A DNA stretch of 64,000 nucleotides from the NCBI RefSeq assembly GCF_000026185.1, contig NC_010694.1, forward strand, positions 2,108,001-2,172,000. Reading direction: 5' to 3'. The notes under the pieces were generated by a model. The model was not told where the DNA came from. It did not search any database and saw nothing but the letters and a program-made list of their open reading frames with translations. Source of the stretch: Erwinia tasmaniensis Et1/99. Its GTDB lineage: Bacteria; Pseudomonadota; Gammaproteobacteria; Enterobacterales; Enterobacteriaceae. Each line of letters begins with the position of its first letter. Within the stretch, counting starts at the first letter, position 1. The position numbers were made by a program, and so were the translations under genes. Positions 1-10,115 of the stretch are shown in pieces.

Positions 1-900
<900 letters not shown>

Positions 901-945
901 TCATTAACGTTAAAAAGATGATTCATTTACTGCTGTACTGTAGAT

Positions 946-961
946 TGCACACCGCGTGCCA
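946..961 (-). promoter_or_regulatory. Sigma-54 (RpoN) promoter of astC
   Basis: On the minus strand the sequence is TGGCACGCGGTGTGCA. It carries the -24 GG and -12 GC dinucleotides separated by exactly 10 bases and matches the TGGCAC-N5-TTGCA consensus with one mismatch. It lies about 97 bases upstream of the astC start codon. In E. coli astC is known to be transcribed from a sigma-54 promoter activated by NtrC, so function and position agree. Confidence 0.8.
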
Positions 962-1170
962 TCCAGAGAAAAAAATGCATAAATCGGCCACAAACACCAA
1001 CAATCAATAGGTTAGGTAAAAATCATATTCATAGTTAATGCATAAAAAGTGAATAACAATCCGATTGGCGTGGTTAATAAGCCCGGTAAAAAGCACAGTT
1101 ATGCATTTATAAAATAAATCTTGAATCTGTGATCGCTGGCTAAAAGGCGTGATAAACGACAGTCACCCGA

Positions 1171-1205
1171 TGCGCCAGAATGTGTCACACGCACTAACAT
1201 GGCTC
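1171..1205. promoter_or_regulatory. Tandem NtrC-like enhancer sites upstream of astC
   Basis: Two neighbouring sequences resemble the NtrC consensus TGCACCA-N3-TGGTGCA: TGCGCCAGAATGTGTCA at 1171-1187 (three mismatches in the arms) and GCACTAACATGGCTC at 1191-1205 (two mismatches). They are 210-260 bases upstream of the sigma-54 promoter, a normal enhancer distance. The match is by eye; binding is inferred. Confidence 0.5.
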
Positions 1206-1685
1206 ACCATCGCGATGCAGCCAGAAAATATTGCCGCGCTACCTATGATCCCGGCGCTGATTATTTATCATTAAGTTAATTAAATGCTGTCGAATCCCAC
1301 TGATTACATATGGACACCAGGTATTAACAAAAGATGAATTTGCTTTAAAATCGACCGAAGATAATTTTGTGCAAAAATCAGGCGAAAGATAAAATACAGA
1401 TAAGAACAGGTTATATTCGCATAACGTTAAAAAAAGATATTAAAATTTCATCTTGTTGATTTTAATTAAATAATTTCGAATGCAATCATATGACATATTA
1501 GATTTTTCGTATTAAACGCAAAAAATTGCCGTTTTAAATTGAATAAAAAAACGCCTAAAATCAACCAAAACCCCAATGAAATAATTTGTTACAAGTAATA
1601 GGTTTTTAAGAAACACTTGTTTATGTCATTTTCAATAGCGCACGTTTAGTTAAAAACATAATAATGCAGAAACAGGGGTTATTTA

Positions 1686-2753
1686 ATGATGAAGCGCAGT
1701 TCCTTAGTACTAGCCTTAACCGCTTTACTGGCGTCTACCAGCGTTGGGGCGGCAGAGATTTATAATAGCAGCGGTAACAAACTCGATTTAAACGGCAGGA
1801 TCAACGCGGGACGCGTGCTTTCTAACGACGACAGCAACAATGTGGACGCCTCATACGCGCGCCTGGGCTTTAAGGGTGAAACGGTGCTCGGCGAATCGTT
1901 CACCGGCTACGGACAGTGGCAGTATCAGTTTCAGCTGAACAAATCCGAAGGCAGCGATGCGGTCAGTGGTGATAAAACCCGTCTCGGTTTTGCCGGCCTT
2001 AAATACGGAAAATGGGGTTCAATCGACTATGGCCGCAATTACGGCCTGGTCTATGACGTGCTGGCATGGACGGATATGCTGCCTAAGTTTGGCGGTGACT
2101 CTGGCAACACGGACGTGTTCCTTTCGGGGCGAGCTACCGGGGTAGCCACCTGGCGCAACAATAATTTCTTCGGGCTGGTGAAAGGACTCAATATCGCTTT
2201 GCAGTATGAGGGTAAAAACGATCGTACCGGTGACGTGGCCGTGCGCCGTTCCAATGGTGATGGCTATGCGACTTCCGTCAGCTGGACGGGGGATTCAGGA
2301 TTCGGCGTGTCGGGCACCTATGCCAACCTCGGCCGTACAGAGACTCAAAACCGCGCCAGCTACGGTAAAGGCGAGCGGGCAGAGCATTGGGCTACGGCGG
2401 TCAAATATGACGCCGACCAGATTTATCTGGCGGCCATGTACGGTAACACCCATAACGCAACGCCAATTTCCGGCGGCTTTGCCAATAAAGCGGTGAATTT
2501 TGAAGCGGTCGCACAATATCAGTTCCTGAACGGCTTGCGCCCTTCTCTCGCCTATGTCAGCTCGCGCGGTAAGGATATTGAGAACAAAGGCGAAGCGGAT
2601 ATTTTCAAATATATTTCTGCGGGCACCTACTACTACTTCAATAAAAACTTCATGGTGTATGCAGAGTACAAATTCAATCTGCTGAAAAAGACGAACCCGC
2701 TCGGGTTGTCCAGCGATGATGTCACCGGCCTCGGCGTAAACTATCAGTTCTGA
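1686..2753 (+). CDS. Trimeric outer-membrane general porin (OmpC/OmpF/PhoE family)
   Basis: 355-residue outer-membrane porin for passive diffusion of small solutes. It has a signal peptide (about residues 1-22, cleaved after VGAA), the mature start AEIYNSSGNKLDLNG typical of enterobacterial porins, alternating amphipathic strands, a loop-3 constriction motif LPKFGGDSGNT in the place of the usual PEFGGD, and a C-terminal NYQF ending in the phenylalanine recognised by the Bam machinery. ATG codons at 1686 and 1689 are both possible; an AGGGG at about 1674 precedes them. I cannot say whether it is the orthologue of OmpC, OmpF or another paralogue. The long AT-rich leader suggests elaborate regulation. 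Confidence 0.92.
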   Translation: MMKRSSLVLALTALLASTSVGAAEIYNSSGNKLDLNGRINAGRVLSNDDSNNVDASYARLGFKGETVLGESFTGYGQWQYQFQLNKSEGSDAVSGDKTRLGFAGLKYGKWGSIDYGRNYGLVYDVLAWTDMLPKFGGDSGNTDVFLSGRATGVATWRNNNFFGLVKGLNIALQYEGKNDRTGDVAVRRSNGDGYATSVSWTGDSGFGVSGTYANLGRTETQNRASYGKGERAEHWATAVKYDADQIYLAAMYGNTHNATPISGGFANKAVNFEAVAQYQFLNGLRPSLAYVSSRGKDIENKGEADIFKYISAGTYYYFNKNFMVYAEYKFNLLKKTNPLGLSSDDVTGLGVNYQF

Positions 2754-2769
2754 TAAAACGCGGCGGTTA

Positions 2770-2794
2770 ACAGGCTGGCCAAAGGTCAGCCTGT
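2770..2794. terminator. Hairpin between convergent porin and yneE
   Basis: ACAGGCTGGCC-AAA-GGTCAGCCTGT: an 11-bp stem with one G-T pair and a 3-base loop, 17 bases after the porin stop. No T-run follows on either strand, so it may act as a bidirectional or processing hairpin. Confidence 0.55.
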
Positions 2795-2853
2795 GCTGAT
2801 GACGGCAGGCTGCTGGCTATCCTGCCCTCACTCACCCTGACGCCTCTGTTCTG

Positions 2854-3759
2854 TCAGGTCAGTCGATAACACGAATCTGGCCGCGGCGTGTCCGGCAGAT
2901 CCTGCTCAAGATTCATTTCGCGCAGATTGATTTCTATCGTGGTGCATAACGCATCCAGCGGAAGATGATTTTTGGCCAGACCAAACGGCATCTCCAGCTC
3001 CTCGGCCAGCGTATCAAGGGATAAAAAGGTGTAGGAGATAAACACCGATACCAGCGGGGTCATATAGTGCAGATCGGGCACCAGAGCGAACGGCAACAGC
3101 GTACAGAACAGATACACGGTGCGATGCAGGAGCAGACCGTAAGCAAAGGGCACCGGCATACTCGCCAACCGCTCGCATCCCCCCAACACTTGTGACAGTT
3201 GATGGATATTGCTGTCCATATGGGCATATAGAATATCGCTCAGGTTGCCGCGCCGACGCTGTTCGGCAAGCCACTGTGACAATTGCAGCTCAATATAGTT
3301 GGCGGGCGAGCGGCGTTTCAGCACGTCTTCCGCCTCATCCCCGAGATAGCGCTGTAAATCAGCACGAGCATCGCTGTGGCGCAGCTGGTGCTTCAGACTG
3401 TAGCAAAAAGCCAGCAGCAGTGCGGTCACCCGTGGCGCATCGGCGGGTGAGATAGCCAGTGCCTGCCGTTGCAGGGTACGACAGGCGATAAGCAAATTTC
3501 CCCAGAACATACGCGCTTCAATATAGCGGCCAAAACAGACGCTGTTGCGGAAACCCAGAAACACCGCAATGGATACCCCGAGTAAACTGAAGGGGGCCAG
3601 CGTCAGCTTAATGCCCAGCGTTTCATACCAGTCGAGACACATAATGGCGATTAATGACATCAAAAGGTTAAGCATCAGGCGGAACCAGATGCCGGGCAGA
3701 ACGGAGCCATGCCAGGCGAACAGGCGTAAAAACCAGTGACTAGGAGGACGGATTATCAT
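2854..3759 (-). CDS. yneE: Bestrophin-like inner-membrane channel YneE
   Basis: 301-residue member of the RFP-TM/bestrophin family; bacterial bestrophins form pentameric channels, but the physiological role of YneE is not settled. It matches E. coli YneE along its length: start MIIRPPSHWFLRLFAWHGSV, early membrane segments (about residues 22-42 and 52-70), the family signature GFRNSVCFGRYIEARMFWGN at about 68-88, and the C-terminal segments around YMTPLVSVFISYTFLSLDTLAEE. It is convergent with the porin gene and separated from it by a hairpin. Confidence 0.88.
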   Translation of the reverse strand: MIIRPPSHWFLRLFAWHGSVLPGIWFRLMLNLLMSLIAIMCLDWYETLGIKLTLAPFSLLGVSIAVFLGFRNSVCFGRYIEARMFWGNLLIACRTLQRQALAISPADAPRVTALLLAFCYSLKHQLRHSDARADLQRYLGDEAEDVLKRRSPANYIELQLSQWLAEQRRRGNLSDILYAHMDSNIHQLSQVLGGCERLASMPVPFAYGLLLHRTVYLFCTLLPFALVPDLHYMTPLVSVFISYTFLSLDTLAEELEMPFGLAKNHLPLDALCTTIEINLREMNLEQDLPDTPRPDSCYRLT

Positions 3760-3903
3760 GATTGGCAGACGAGTGGGATTTTTCGCTGATTGTGCAGAAA
3801 ATCCCCGCGCATGAGAAGTGGTTTTTTGCGAGCTTTGTCACATATATTTGCGCGGCTCATATTGACAAACTTCTTGAATTACAAACCATCTTCTCATCCC
3901 ACT

Positions 3904-5346
3904 TCAGGAGTCTGTAAAATTCAAACTCTCCGAGTCCAGGCCCGGTAAGCCGATCGGGGGTGACAGCTTCAGCGTAATCCAGTTCGAGGTCACCCTTTGT
4001 TGTTGGCTGTCTTCGAGGGTCACCGACAGGTGCCAGGCATTGCTGGCCCCCTGCTGACTATCCCAGGCAGGAATAATGATACTCCAGCCCTGCGGGTCGC
4101 TATTGTCCGGTGGCGGTGTCAGGCTCAGCGCCTGGGTATCACCCTGCCAGCTGACGGCCTTGATGGTATTTTTGTTGGCGATCTGTAATTTTAACCGTAG
4201 CGTCTCACCAGGCTGGAGCTGCCACGGTGGTGTGGCAAGGAATACCGATAGCGTTTTTAGCTGGCGAAATGCCATCACCGGTGAATTATCGCGGTTCACG
4301 CTATCATAGCGGCTGCCGCTCAATGACCGTGCTTCGGCTACATTATCTGATGATAGCTGCTGGCGAAGCGGCACGCCGATACGGTAATTCATCTTCAGCG
4401 TGAACTGGTTCTGCGACTCACCACCTTCCCCTTCTTTACGGCTGGCGGCCAGCGTAAACAGAGGCACGGGCGTATAATTTATGCCAAGCGACACCGCTGA
4501 TGGATCTGCCACCGCATTGCCGCTGTTAAACAGATCGATACGATCTCCCAGATACTGCTCATAGCTCAGCGTGACCCCCAGCTGATGATAAAACGGCAGA
4601 TAGCCGCGCGTAGTGATGTCATAGCCTCGCGCCATACGCATCTGCGAACTGTTGCTCCGGTTACGCCAGCCTGATAGCGGGTGATAGTAGTTGGCGGAAA
4701 GGCGGAGATACTCCCCCCATGCCTCCGCCCCCAGCGATCCACGCTGTCTGTCCGACCCCAGCAGGCCGTCGACAAAAGCGTTATAACCCACGCGCCAGCT
4801 ACCGGCTATCCACCGTTGCCCAAGCCCCGCGTTGCCCACCGTGCCATATTCACTTTGTTCAATGCCCAGCTGGCTGAAGGTCAAATATTGATAGTTATCC
4901 TGCCAGGGCGTCAGCAGCTGTGCCGAAGTACCGTTAAAGCTGCCGTCATCGGATAGCGCCAGCGAAACGCTGGCTCGACCATAAGGAGACAGTAACTGCT
5001 CGCCTTCACTGGCCGCACGCTGCTTTGCCACGTCACGAAAATGATTAAAGGCCCAGATCCCGGCCTCTTCACGTAGCGATCTGTCACTGCCGCTGTTCAT
5101 GCTGGCCTCGCCAATGCTTTTGGCGGCTTCGGCAATTTTTTTCTCCAGCTGACCGTTATCGCTGGTCTTGCCCAGTTCGGGTAAGTGCTGCTGCATGTCT
5201 CTGAAGCGCGCAGGATCGGCGAAAGGTGCATCGGGTACAGGCGTTTGCCGGGTGAAAGCCCAGGCGTCACCGGAAGGGAAGCCGCTCAAAGCCAATAAGG
5301 CCAGCGGCAGGTAAGAGAGGAACGGACAGCGGTAGAATGGGCTCAT
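3904..5346 (-). CDS. ychO: Invasin/intimin-type inverse autotransporter barrel protein YchO
   Basis: 480-residue exported protein. It has an N-terminal signal peptide (about 1-30, ending GDAWA), a helical spacer, then the inverse-autotransporter beta-barrel from about residue 90 to 330 (motifs SPYGRASVSLALSDDGSFNGTSAQ, GLGQRWIAGSWRVGYNAFVD, LSLGINYTP-like strands), and a C-terminal Ig-like segment of about 110 residues. Unlike invasin and intimin it has no long passenger of repeated Ig domains. E. coli ychO (464 aa) lies next to ychN-chaCBA, and here chaC is about 5 kb away, which supports the assignment. Its function is unknown; a role in adhesion or envelope has been suggested for the family. 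Confidence 0.85.
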   Translation of the reverse strand: MSPFYRCPFLSYLPLALLALSGFPSGDAWAFTRQTPVPDAPFADPARFRDMQQHLPELGKTSDNGQLEKKIAEAAKSIGEASMNSGSDRSLREEAGIWAFNHFRDVAKQRAASEGEQLLSPYGRASVSLALSDDGSFNGTSAQLLTPWQDNYQYLTFSQLGIEQSEYGTVGNAGLGQRWIAGSWRVGYNAFVDGLLGSDRQRGSLGAEAWGEYLRLSANYYHPLSGWRNRSNSSQMRMARGYDITTRGYLPFYHQLGVTLSYEQYLGDRIDLFNSGNAVADPSAVSLGINYTPVPLFTLAASRKEGEGGESQNQFTLKMNYRIGVPLRQQLSSDNVAEARSLSGSRYDSVNRDNSPVMAFRQLKTLSVFLATPPWQLQPGETLRLKLQIANKNTIKAVSWQGDTQALSLTPPPDNSDPQGWSIIIPAWDSQQGASNAWHLSVTLEDSQQQRVTSNWITLKLSPPIGLPGLDSESLNFTDS

Positions 5347-5879
5347 AACTTAGCTGACAACACTTTTTTTACGGCGTAAGAGAGAGTTTCATCACAAAAC
5401 CAGAAAGATAACAGTAACACAAACGGCAGGGCCGTGGGCAAACGGGCGCAAATTCGGAATCATTGAACCTGCGCGCCAACAAATTGCCGTTTTACCGCCG
5501 TAGGGGGCGTCGGCGGAGCGTCTGGCGCGGCTAACAGGTTCATCATGCCACCGCAATGGTTTGCATTCCCAAAAGCGTCAGGTAGACTGACTTACGGATT
5601 TATCTTTATGTAAACAGAACGGTTTTTATCCATTTTGCGTCTGACCTTTTAACAGAGGTCTTGCGCGGTGGAAGGTTGCTGCGGCCGTCTTACGCCTGCC
5701 ATCATCAGGACAGATGATTTTTTAAGGGGGAGAGAAATTCCCTCTTGTAATGCGGGCCATGACGATCGCTGCCAGCCACACAATGCAGGTTGCCAGGGAG
5801 GGCAGTAAGTGCTGCAAGTCACATTCGACCATGAATGACTTTTTGCCAACAGGCACACCGTTGAGAAAATTAGACCCTG
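5347..5879. other. Intergenic region ychO / tssL
   Basis: 533 bases without a convincing gene. The tssL start codon overlaps a TGA (TGATG at 5879-5883), the arrangement of a lost upstream cistron, but the frame in front of it shows no recognisable T6SS protein. In the E. coli arrangement this interval would hold ychN; no ychN is visible. Confidence 0.5.
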
Positions 5880-7103
5880 ATGACGTTGGAATCTCCCGCA
5901 AATCCAGTTTCGCCTGTCAGCCCGGATAATCTCCTGCTCGCTGCCGCTTTACCTTTGTTAAATGCCATTGTTCAGATCCGTCTGGCGGCAACTCATGACG
6001 ACCCGGCGGGTTTACGCCACCAGCTGATCGGTGAAGTAGGTCAATTTGAAGCCCGCTGTAAGCGGATGGAGCTCTCTTTTGAAACGATGGTTGGCGCGCG
6101 TTATTGCCTGTGCGCGGTGCTGGATGAAGCCGCCTCGCAAACCCCCTGGGGGGGCCGCAGCGTCTGGTCTGGCAACGGCCTGCTCGTCACTTTTCATAAT
6201 GAAAGCTGGGGTGGAGACAAAGTCTTCCAACTCCTGACGCGCATTTCGCAAAACCCGTCAAAACACCTATTCTTGCTTGAAGTCATACACTATTGCCTGC
6301 TGCTGGGGTATGAAGGGCGCTATCGCAATATGGACAATGGCCGCTTACAGCGTGATGCGGTGCGTAGCCGCCTGGGCAAACTTATTCAGAATGTGCGTAC
6401 CGAACCCGCTGCCGATTTGCCGCAGGCTTGCGACGTTGCGCTCCACTGCGCGCCGTGGCGCCCACCCGTTCCACTCTGGGCCTGTCTCTGCGTGACGGCG
6501 CTTATCGGCTGTACGATCTTTACCGCGCTGAACTGGCAGCTGGGCCGCTCCGCCGAGCCGCTGCTGCAGCAAATCTGGCAAACGCCGCTGCCGCAGCTGC
6601 CCGGCGGGCAGCGTACGGCCGCGCCTCAGGATCTGTTCGACCTGCGCCAACGCCTGAGCGACCTAATCGGCTCGCACCGGCTCGACGTCACCGACGGCGA
6701 CTACGGCAATAAAATTATCCTGCCGGCCGACTCGCTGTTTACTTACCAGGGCGCGGCACTGACCCCGGAAGGACGTGCGCTGGTTGCGCGTGTCGCCAGC
6801 GCGATGGAATCACGCAAAGGAACTCTTCTTATCGGCGTTTACACCGACAACCGACTGCCTCATTCCAGTCCTTTTACCTCGACCTACGCCTATTCTGCTG
6901 CCCAGGCGGAGGCCATCAGCAACATGATGGTGCAGCTAATCGCCCACCCCTGTATTACCGTGCGCGCCGAGGGACGTGGCGACAGCCGGGGACGAGTGCC
7001 AAACAACAGTGCGGAAAATCGCGCGCGCAATCGTCGTGTCGAAATAACCCTGTTTGCCTCATCTGAAAAAGACGATTGCAGCCATGCTGCGGGAAACCAC
7101 TGA
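5880..7103 (+). CDS. tssL: Type VI secretion membrane-complex protein TssL with OmpA-like domain
   Basis: 407-residue TssL (DotU/IcmH family), which with TssM and TssJ forms the envelope-spanning complex that anchors the T6SS baseplate. Residues 15-185 form the cytoplasmic DotU domain (LLAAALPLLNAIVQIR; ARYCLCAVLDEAASQTPWG; the typical LEVIHYCLLLGYEGRYR). A single membrane helix lies at about 197-218. A periplasmic OmpA-like peptidoglycan-binding domain occupies about 275-393, ending NRARNRRVEITL. Such extended TssL proteins can dispense with a separate TagL-type anchor. The stop overlaps the tssM start by one base (TGATG), indicating translational coupling. Confidence 0.9.
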   Translation: MTLESPANPVSPVSPDNLLLAAALPLLNAIVQIRLAATHDDPAGLRHQLIGEVGQFEARCKRMELSFETMVGARYCLCAVLDEAASQTPWGGRSVWSGNGLLVTFHNESWGGDKVFQLLTRISQNPSKHLFLLEVIHYCLLLGYEGRYRNMDNGRLQRDAVRSRLGKLIQNVRTEPAADLPQACDVALHCAPWRPPVPLWACLCVTALIGCTIFTALNWQLGRSAEPLLQQIWQTPLPQLPGGQRTAAPQDLFDLRQRLSDLIGSHRLDVTDGDYGNKIILPADSLFTYQGAALTPEGRALVARVASAMESRKGTLLIGVYTDNRLPHSSPFTSTYAYSAAQAEAISNMMVQLIAHPCITVRAEGRGDSRGRVPNNSAENRARNRRVEITLFASSEKDDCSHAAGNH

Positions 7104-9214
7104 TGCCGCTTACCTTTGTTACACTGTTCTCCAGAAGAATAGGATGGGAACTGACTGGTGTGATGCTCCTGTCAGCGCTTATCTGGCTGGCCGGACCGCT
7201 GCTCTCGCCCGCCTACACCCACATCCTGAGCACTGCGCCGAACCGCAGGCTGATTATCGGCGTGATTTGGCTGCTGTGGCTGCTGCTGCTGGTTATCCCT
7301 GGGCTCTGTCGCGCCTGGTTTAACAGCAGGCTGCTCACCCGGATGCAGTCCGACAATCCTGACAACGCACAGCGTCAGGCTGCGGGCGAGATGCTCAATA
7401 ATCGCTTTAACGAAGCCACGCAGGTTTTGAAGAAAACCCAGTTTGCCCGACGGAGAGGCCTGTTGCCGCGTTTCGGTAGCCAGTATCTCTATCAACTTCC
7501 CTGGTATCTGATTGTCGGGGCTCCGGGAGCGGGAAAAACCACCGCACTGATTAACTCCGGGTTAGAGTTTCCGCTCGGCGACCAGTTTGGCAAAACGGCG
7601 CTACGCGGCGTGGGTGGAACGCGTCACTGTGACTGGTGGTTCACCCGGCAGGGTGTTCTGCTGGATACCGCCGGTCGTTACACTTTGCAAGAAAGTCAGC
7701 GCGCGCGCGATGCCAGCGAATGGCAGACGTTTATCACCCTGTTGAAGCGCTATCGTCCGCGTCAGCCGATCAATGGTGTCATTATGACGATCAGCGTCGC
7801 CGACCTGCTCAGCAATCCGGCTGACGTACGCCGCGCCCAGGCCGACGCGCTGCGCAGCCGCATGGCTGAACTACATCAGCTGACGGGTATTCATTTCCCT
7901 GTCTACGTAATGGTAACCAAAACGGATTTACTCAAAGGCTTTATGCGCTATTTCAGCGCGTTGGAAAAAAGTCGTCGTCAGCAGCTGTGGGGCTTTGTCT
8001 TTCCCTGGCCCGCGGTAAGTCAGGGAGAAAACCGCCTTGATGCCGTGTTCGATCGCGAATTTTGCCGGCTATCGGCTGGACTGATGCCAAGCCTGGCAGA
8101 AAAGATGGCCCAAGAAACCGATCTAACCCTGCGCGCCGAATGTTTCCAGTTTCCGCAAGAGTTCAGCGCCCTACGCCCTCTTTTGGCGGAATTTCTCGGT
8201 GTTGTTTTCTCAACGCAACAGGGCGAGATCCCCTGGGCGGCACGCGGTGTGTTTTTTACCAGCGCGACCCAGGAAGGTTTACCTTTTGACCGGGTGATGG
8301 GCGAGCTGTCGCGCAAACTGCAGCTTCCGCATGTTCAGCGACAGCCCATTTCCAGCTGGGACAGCGTCAACCGTAGCGCGCCTATCCCGGCAAACAAAGG
8401 CAAGAGTTTCTTTATTCACGGTATGCTCAACGATGTTGTCTTCCCAGAAAGTCGGCTGGCGGGAAGCGATCGATCCTGGGAACATCGTAACCGTATCCTG
8501 CACTGGATTGGCTATAGCGTCATGGGCCTGGCGCTGTTGGGGGCATCCGCACTATGGCTGGTCGGCTATGAAAAAAACCAGCGCTATTTGCATCAGGTCT
8601 CCGAACGTCTTCCCGCTGTGACCCGGCAGGCAGGCAGGCTGATGGACGACAAAAGCGGAGACATGCTCGCACTGTTGCCCTTCCTGAACGATCTGGTCAG
8701 GTTACCGCAAAGCAATCTGTTTGCCTTCGATGCGCCTCCGCTAAGCCTGCGCGGCGGGCTCTATCGTGGCGATCAGATTGGCCGTGCAAGCTGGGGCCTG
8801 TATCAGGCCGCCCTGCAATCATTACTGCTGCCGCGCGTGGCTCAAACCATCACGAAGATCCTGCATGACGATCAGGGAGGCGATCCCCTGTACAGCCGCA
8901 ATGCGTTACGCGCCTACCAGATGCTCTATCAGCCGCGCAGCTATGATGGTGAATTTCTTCGCAGCTGGCTGTTGCAGAATCTGCGGCACACTCAACCTTC
9001 GGACGTCAATGCCCGCCAGCTCCAGCAGCTGAACTGGCATCTGATCCAGTTACTCGATCGTCAGATCCTCGGCTCACCTTACAGACCTGATAATGCACTG
9101 ATGATGAAAAAACTCGCCTCAAATCTGGATAATGCCGGGATGCCATCCGCTTCAGGCACACCCGCCGTCGTTGCCACTCATTTAACCTTGCGGACTGACG
9201 TCGCGCACTATTAA
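7103..9214 (+). CDS. tssM: Truncated type VI protein TssM (IcmF family)
   Basis: 703 residues from the ATG at 7103, chosen because it overlaps the tssL stop (TGATG) and gives the usual TssM N-terminus; an in-frame ATG at 7076 lies inside tssL. Visible parts: membrane helices at about 14-32 and 50-68, a cytoplasmic NTPase-like domain with Walker A GAPGAGKTT (139-147), LLDTAGRY (about 186-193) and TKTD (272-275), and a third helix at about 465-489. Only about 210 periplasmic residues follow, whereas full TssM proteins have about 1100-1200 residues in total. The C-terminal periplasmic region that contacts TssJ is therefore missing. The last 30 or so residues do not look like TssM, so the end was probably created by a deletion. 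Confidence 0.85.
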   Translation: MPLTFVTLFSRRIGWELTGVMLLSALIWLAGPLLSPAYTHILSTAPNRRLIIGVIWLLWLLLLVIPGLCRAWFNSRLLTRMQSDNPDNAQRQAAGEMLNNRFNEATQVLKKTQFARRRGLLPRFGSQYLYQLPWYLIVGAPGAGKTTALINSGLEFPLGDQFGKTALRGVGGTRHCDWWFTRQGVLLDTAGRYTLQESQRARDASEWQTFITLLKRYRPRQPINGVIMTISVADLLSNPADVRRAQADALRSRMAELHQLTGIHFPVYVMVTKTDLLKGFMRYFSALEKSRRQQLWGFVFPWPAVSQGENRLDAVFDREFCRLSAGLMPSLAEKMAQETDLTLRAECFQFPQEFSALRPLLAEFLGVVFSTQQGEIPWAARGVFFTSATQEGLPFDRVMGELSRKLQLPHVQRQPISSWDSVNRSAPIPANKGKSFFIHGMLNDVVFPESRLAGSDRSWEHRNRILHWIGYSVMGLALLGASALWLVGYEKNQRYLHQVSERLPAVTRQAGRLMDDKSGDMLALLPFLNDLVRLPQSNLFAFDAPPLSLRGGLYRGDQIGRASWGLYQAALQSLLLPRVAQTITKILHDDQGGDPLYSRNALRAYQMLYQPRSYDGEFLRSWLLQNLRHTQPSDVNARQLQQLNWHLIQLLDRQILGSPYRPDNALMMKKLASNLDNAGMPSASGTPAVVATHLTLRTDVAHY

Positions 9215-9226
9215 AAGGTCATTATT

Positions 9227-9925
9227 ATGGCAACGAAATACAGCCTGGGGTGGTACGGTAAATTGCCCACTGCGGGAGATTTTCTTCAGGAAGGGATGCC
9301 GGAAAACGCCGTCCAAAGCTGGGCAACCTGGTTTCAGACCGGACTGATGGGCTGGCATCTTGAGCACGACGGTCACAATGAATCATTTTGCCAGGCCCCG
9401 ATATGGAATTTCGTTCTGCCGGCCACGCTCGGCGTGCAGCGTGTGCAAATTGGCTGCCTGATGCCTTCGCGCGACCGCGTGGGGCGCGCATGCCCTTTAC
9501 TGGCGGTGAAGAGTATTCCGCTGAAAGAGTGGCATCCCGCACAGTTGAACATTGCCGGTGACTGGTTTCAGGAGCTGGGCGCTATCCTTTATCAGGCGGT
9601 GGAGGAACGCCACAGCGTTGACTGGCTGGACCAGGCAATACGCGGCATCGCCCCCCTGCCCCTGCCGGATATCGTACGCTCTGATATTTTAGACGTCCTC
9701 GGCTATAACGATCGGCCCTGTACCTTGGCGTGGAATGAGGTGGCCAGTCGTTTTGACCCGGCGCTGTACACCAGCTACTGGTGGACAAACCAGAGCGATC
9801 GTTATCCGCTGATGACCCATATACACAGCGGCATTTTGACCGCACGACTGTTTGCACAACTGTTCCACCCAACGGCAGGTTCGCAGCCCGGTCATCAAGG
9901 CTTTTATCCTCCAATGTTTGACTAG
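9227..9925 (+). CDS. tagF: Type VI accessory protein TagF (ImpM/SciT family)
   Basis: 232-residue TagF, a cytoplasmic post-translational repressor of T6SS assembly in systems where it has been studied. The N-terminus has the family hallmark LGWYGKLPTAGDFLQ at residues 6-20, followed by WATWFQTGL, the conserved GCLMPSRDRVGRACPL at about 84-99, and a C-terminal YWWTNQSD segment. It starts 12 bases after the tssM stop and completes a three-gene cluster. No tssA/B/C/D/E/F/G/H/I/J/K genes occur in the window. Confidence 0.88.
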   Translation: MATKYSLGWYGKLPTAGDFLQEGMPENAVQSWATWFQTGLMGWHLEHDGHNESFCQAPIWNFVLPATLGVQRVQIGCLMPSRDRVGRACPLLAVKSIPLKEWHPAQLNIAGDWFQELGAILYQAVEERHSVDWLDQAIRGIAPLPLPDIVRSDILDVLGYNDRPCTLAWNEVASRFDPALYTSYWWTNQSDRYPLMTHIHSGILTARLFAQLFHPTAGSQPGHQGFYPPMFD

Positions 9926-9961
9926 CCGTCTGCACCGGCTGCCTCTTTGCAGCAGGCACCC

Positions 9962-10035
9962 TTGAATTCCCCCTCTCTTCGACAGCGAAACGGCGTTCCG
10001 CTCGCTGCGCGTTATGCGTTTCACCTGGAATTCAA
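9962..10035. repeat. Inverted repeat with EcoRI-like ends after tagF
   Basis: TTGAATTCC at 9962-9970 is repeated inverted as GGAATTCAA at 10027-10035; GAAACG (9987-9992) and CGTTTC (10017-10022) form an inner pair. It could be a REP-like element, the scar of a deletion, or a terminator for the tss genes. No second copy was seen in this window. Confidence 0.35.
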
Positions 10036-10115
10036 CCTCGTGCGGCGGGTGCCAGGCTCTCACGCGCTTACCTGACGCCATTCGGTGATGGGCTCCCCCC
10101 CTGAAAAAATCCTGT

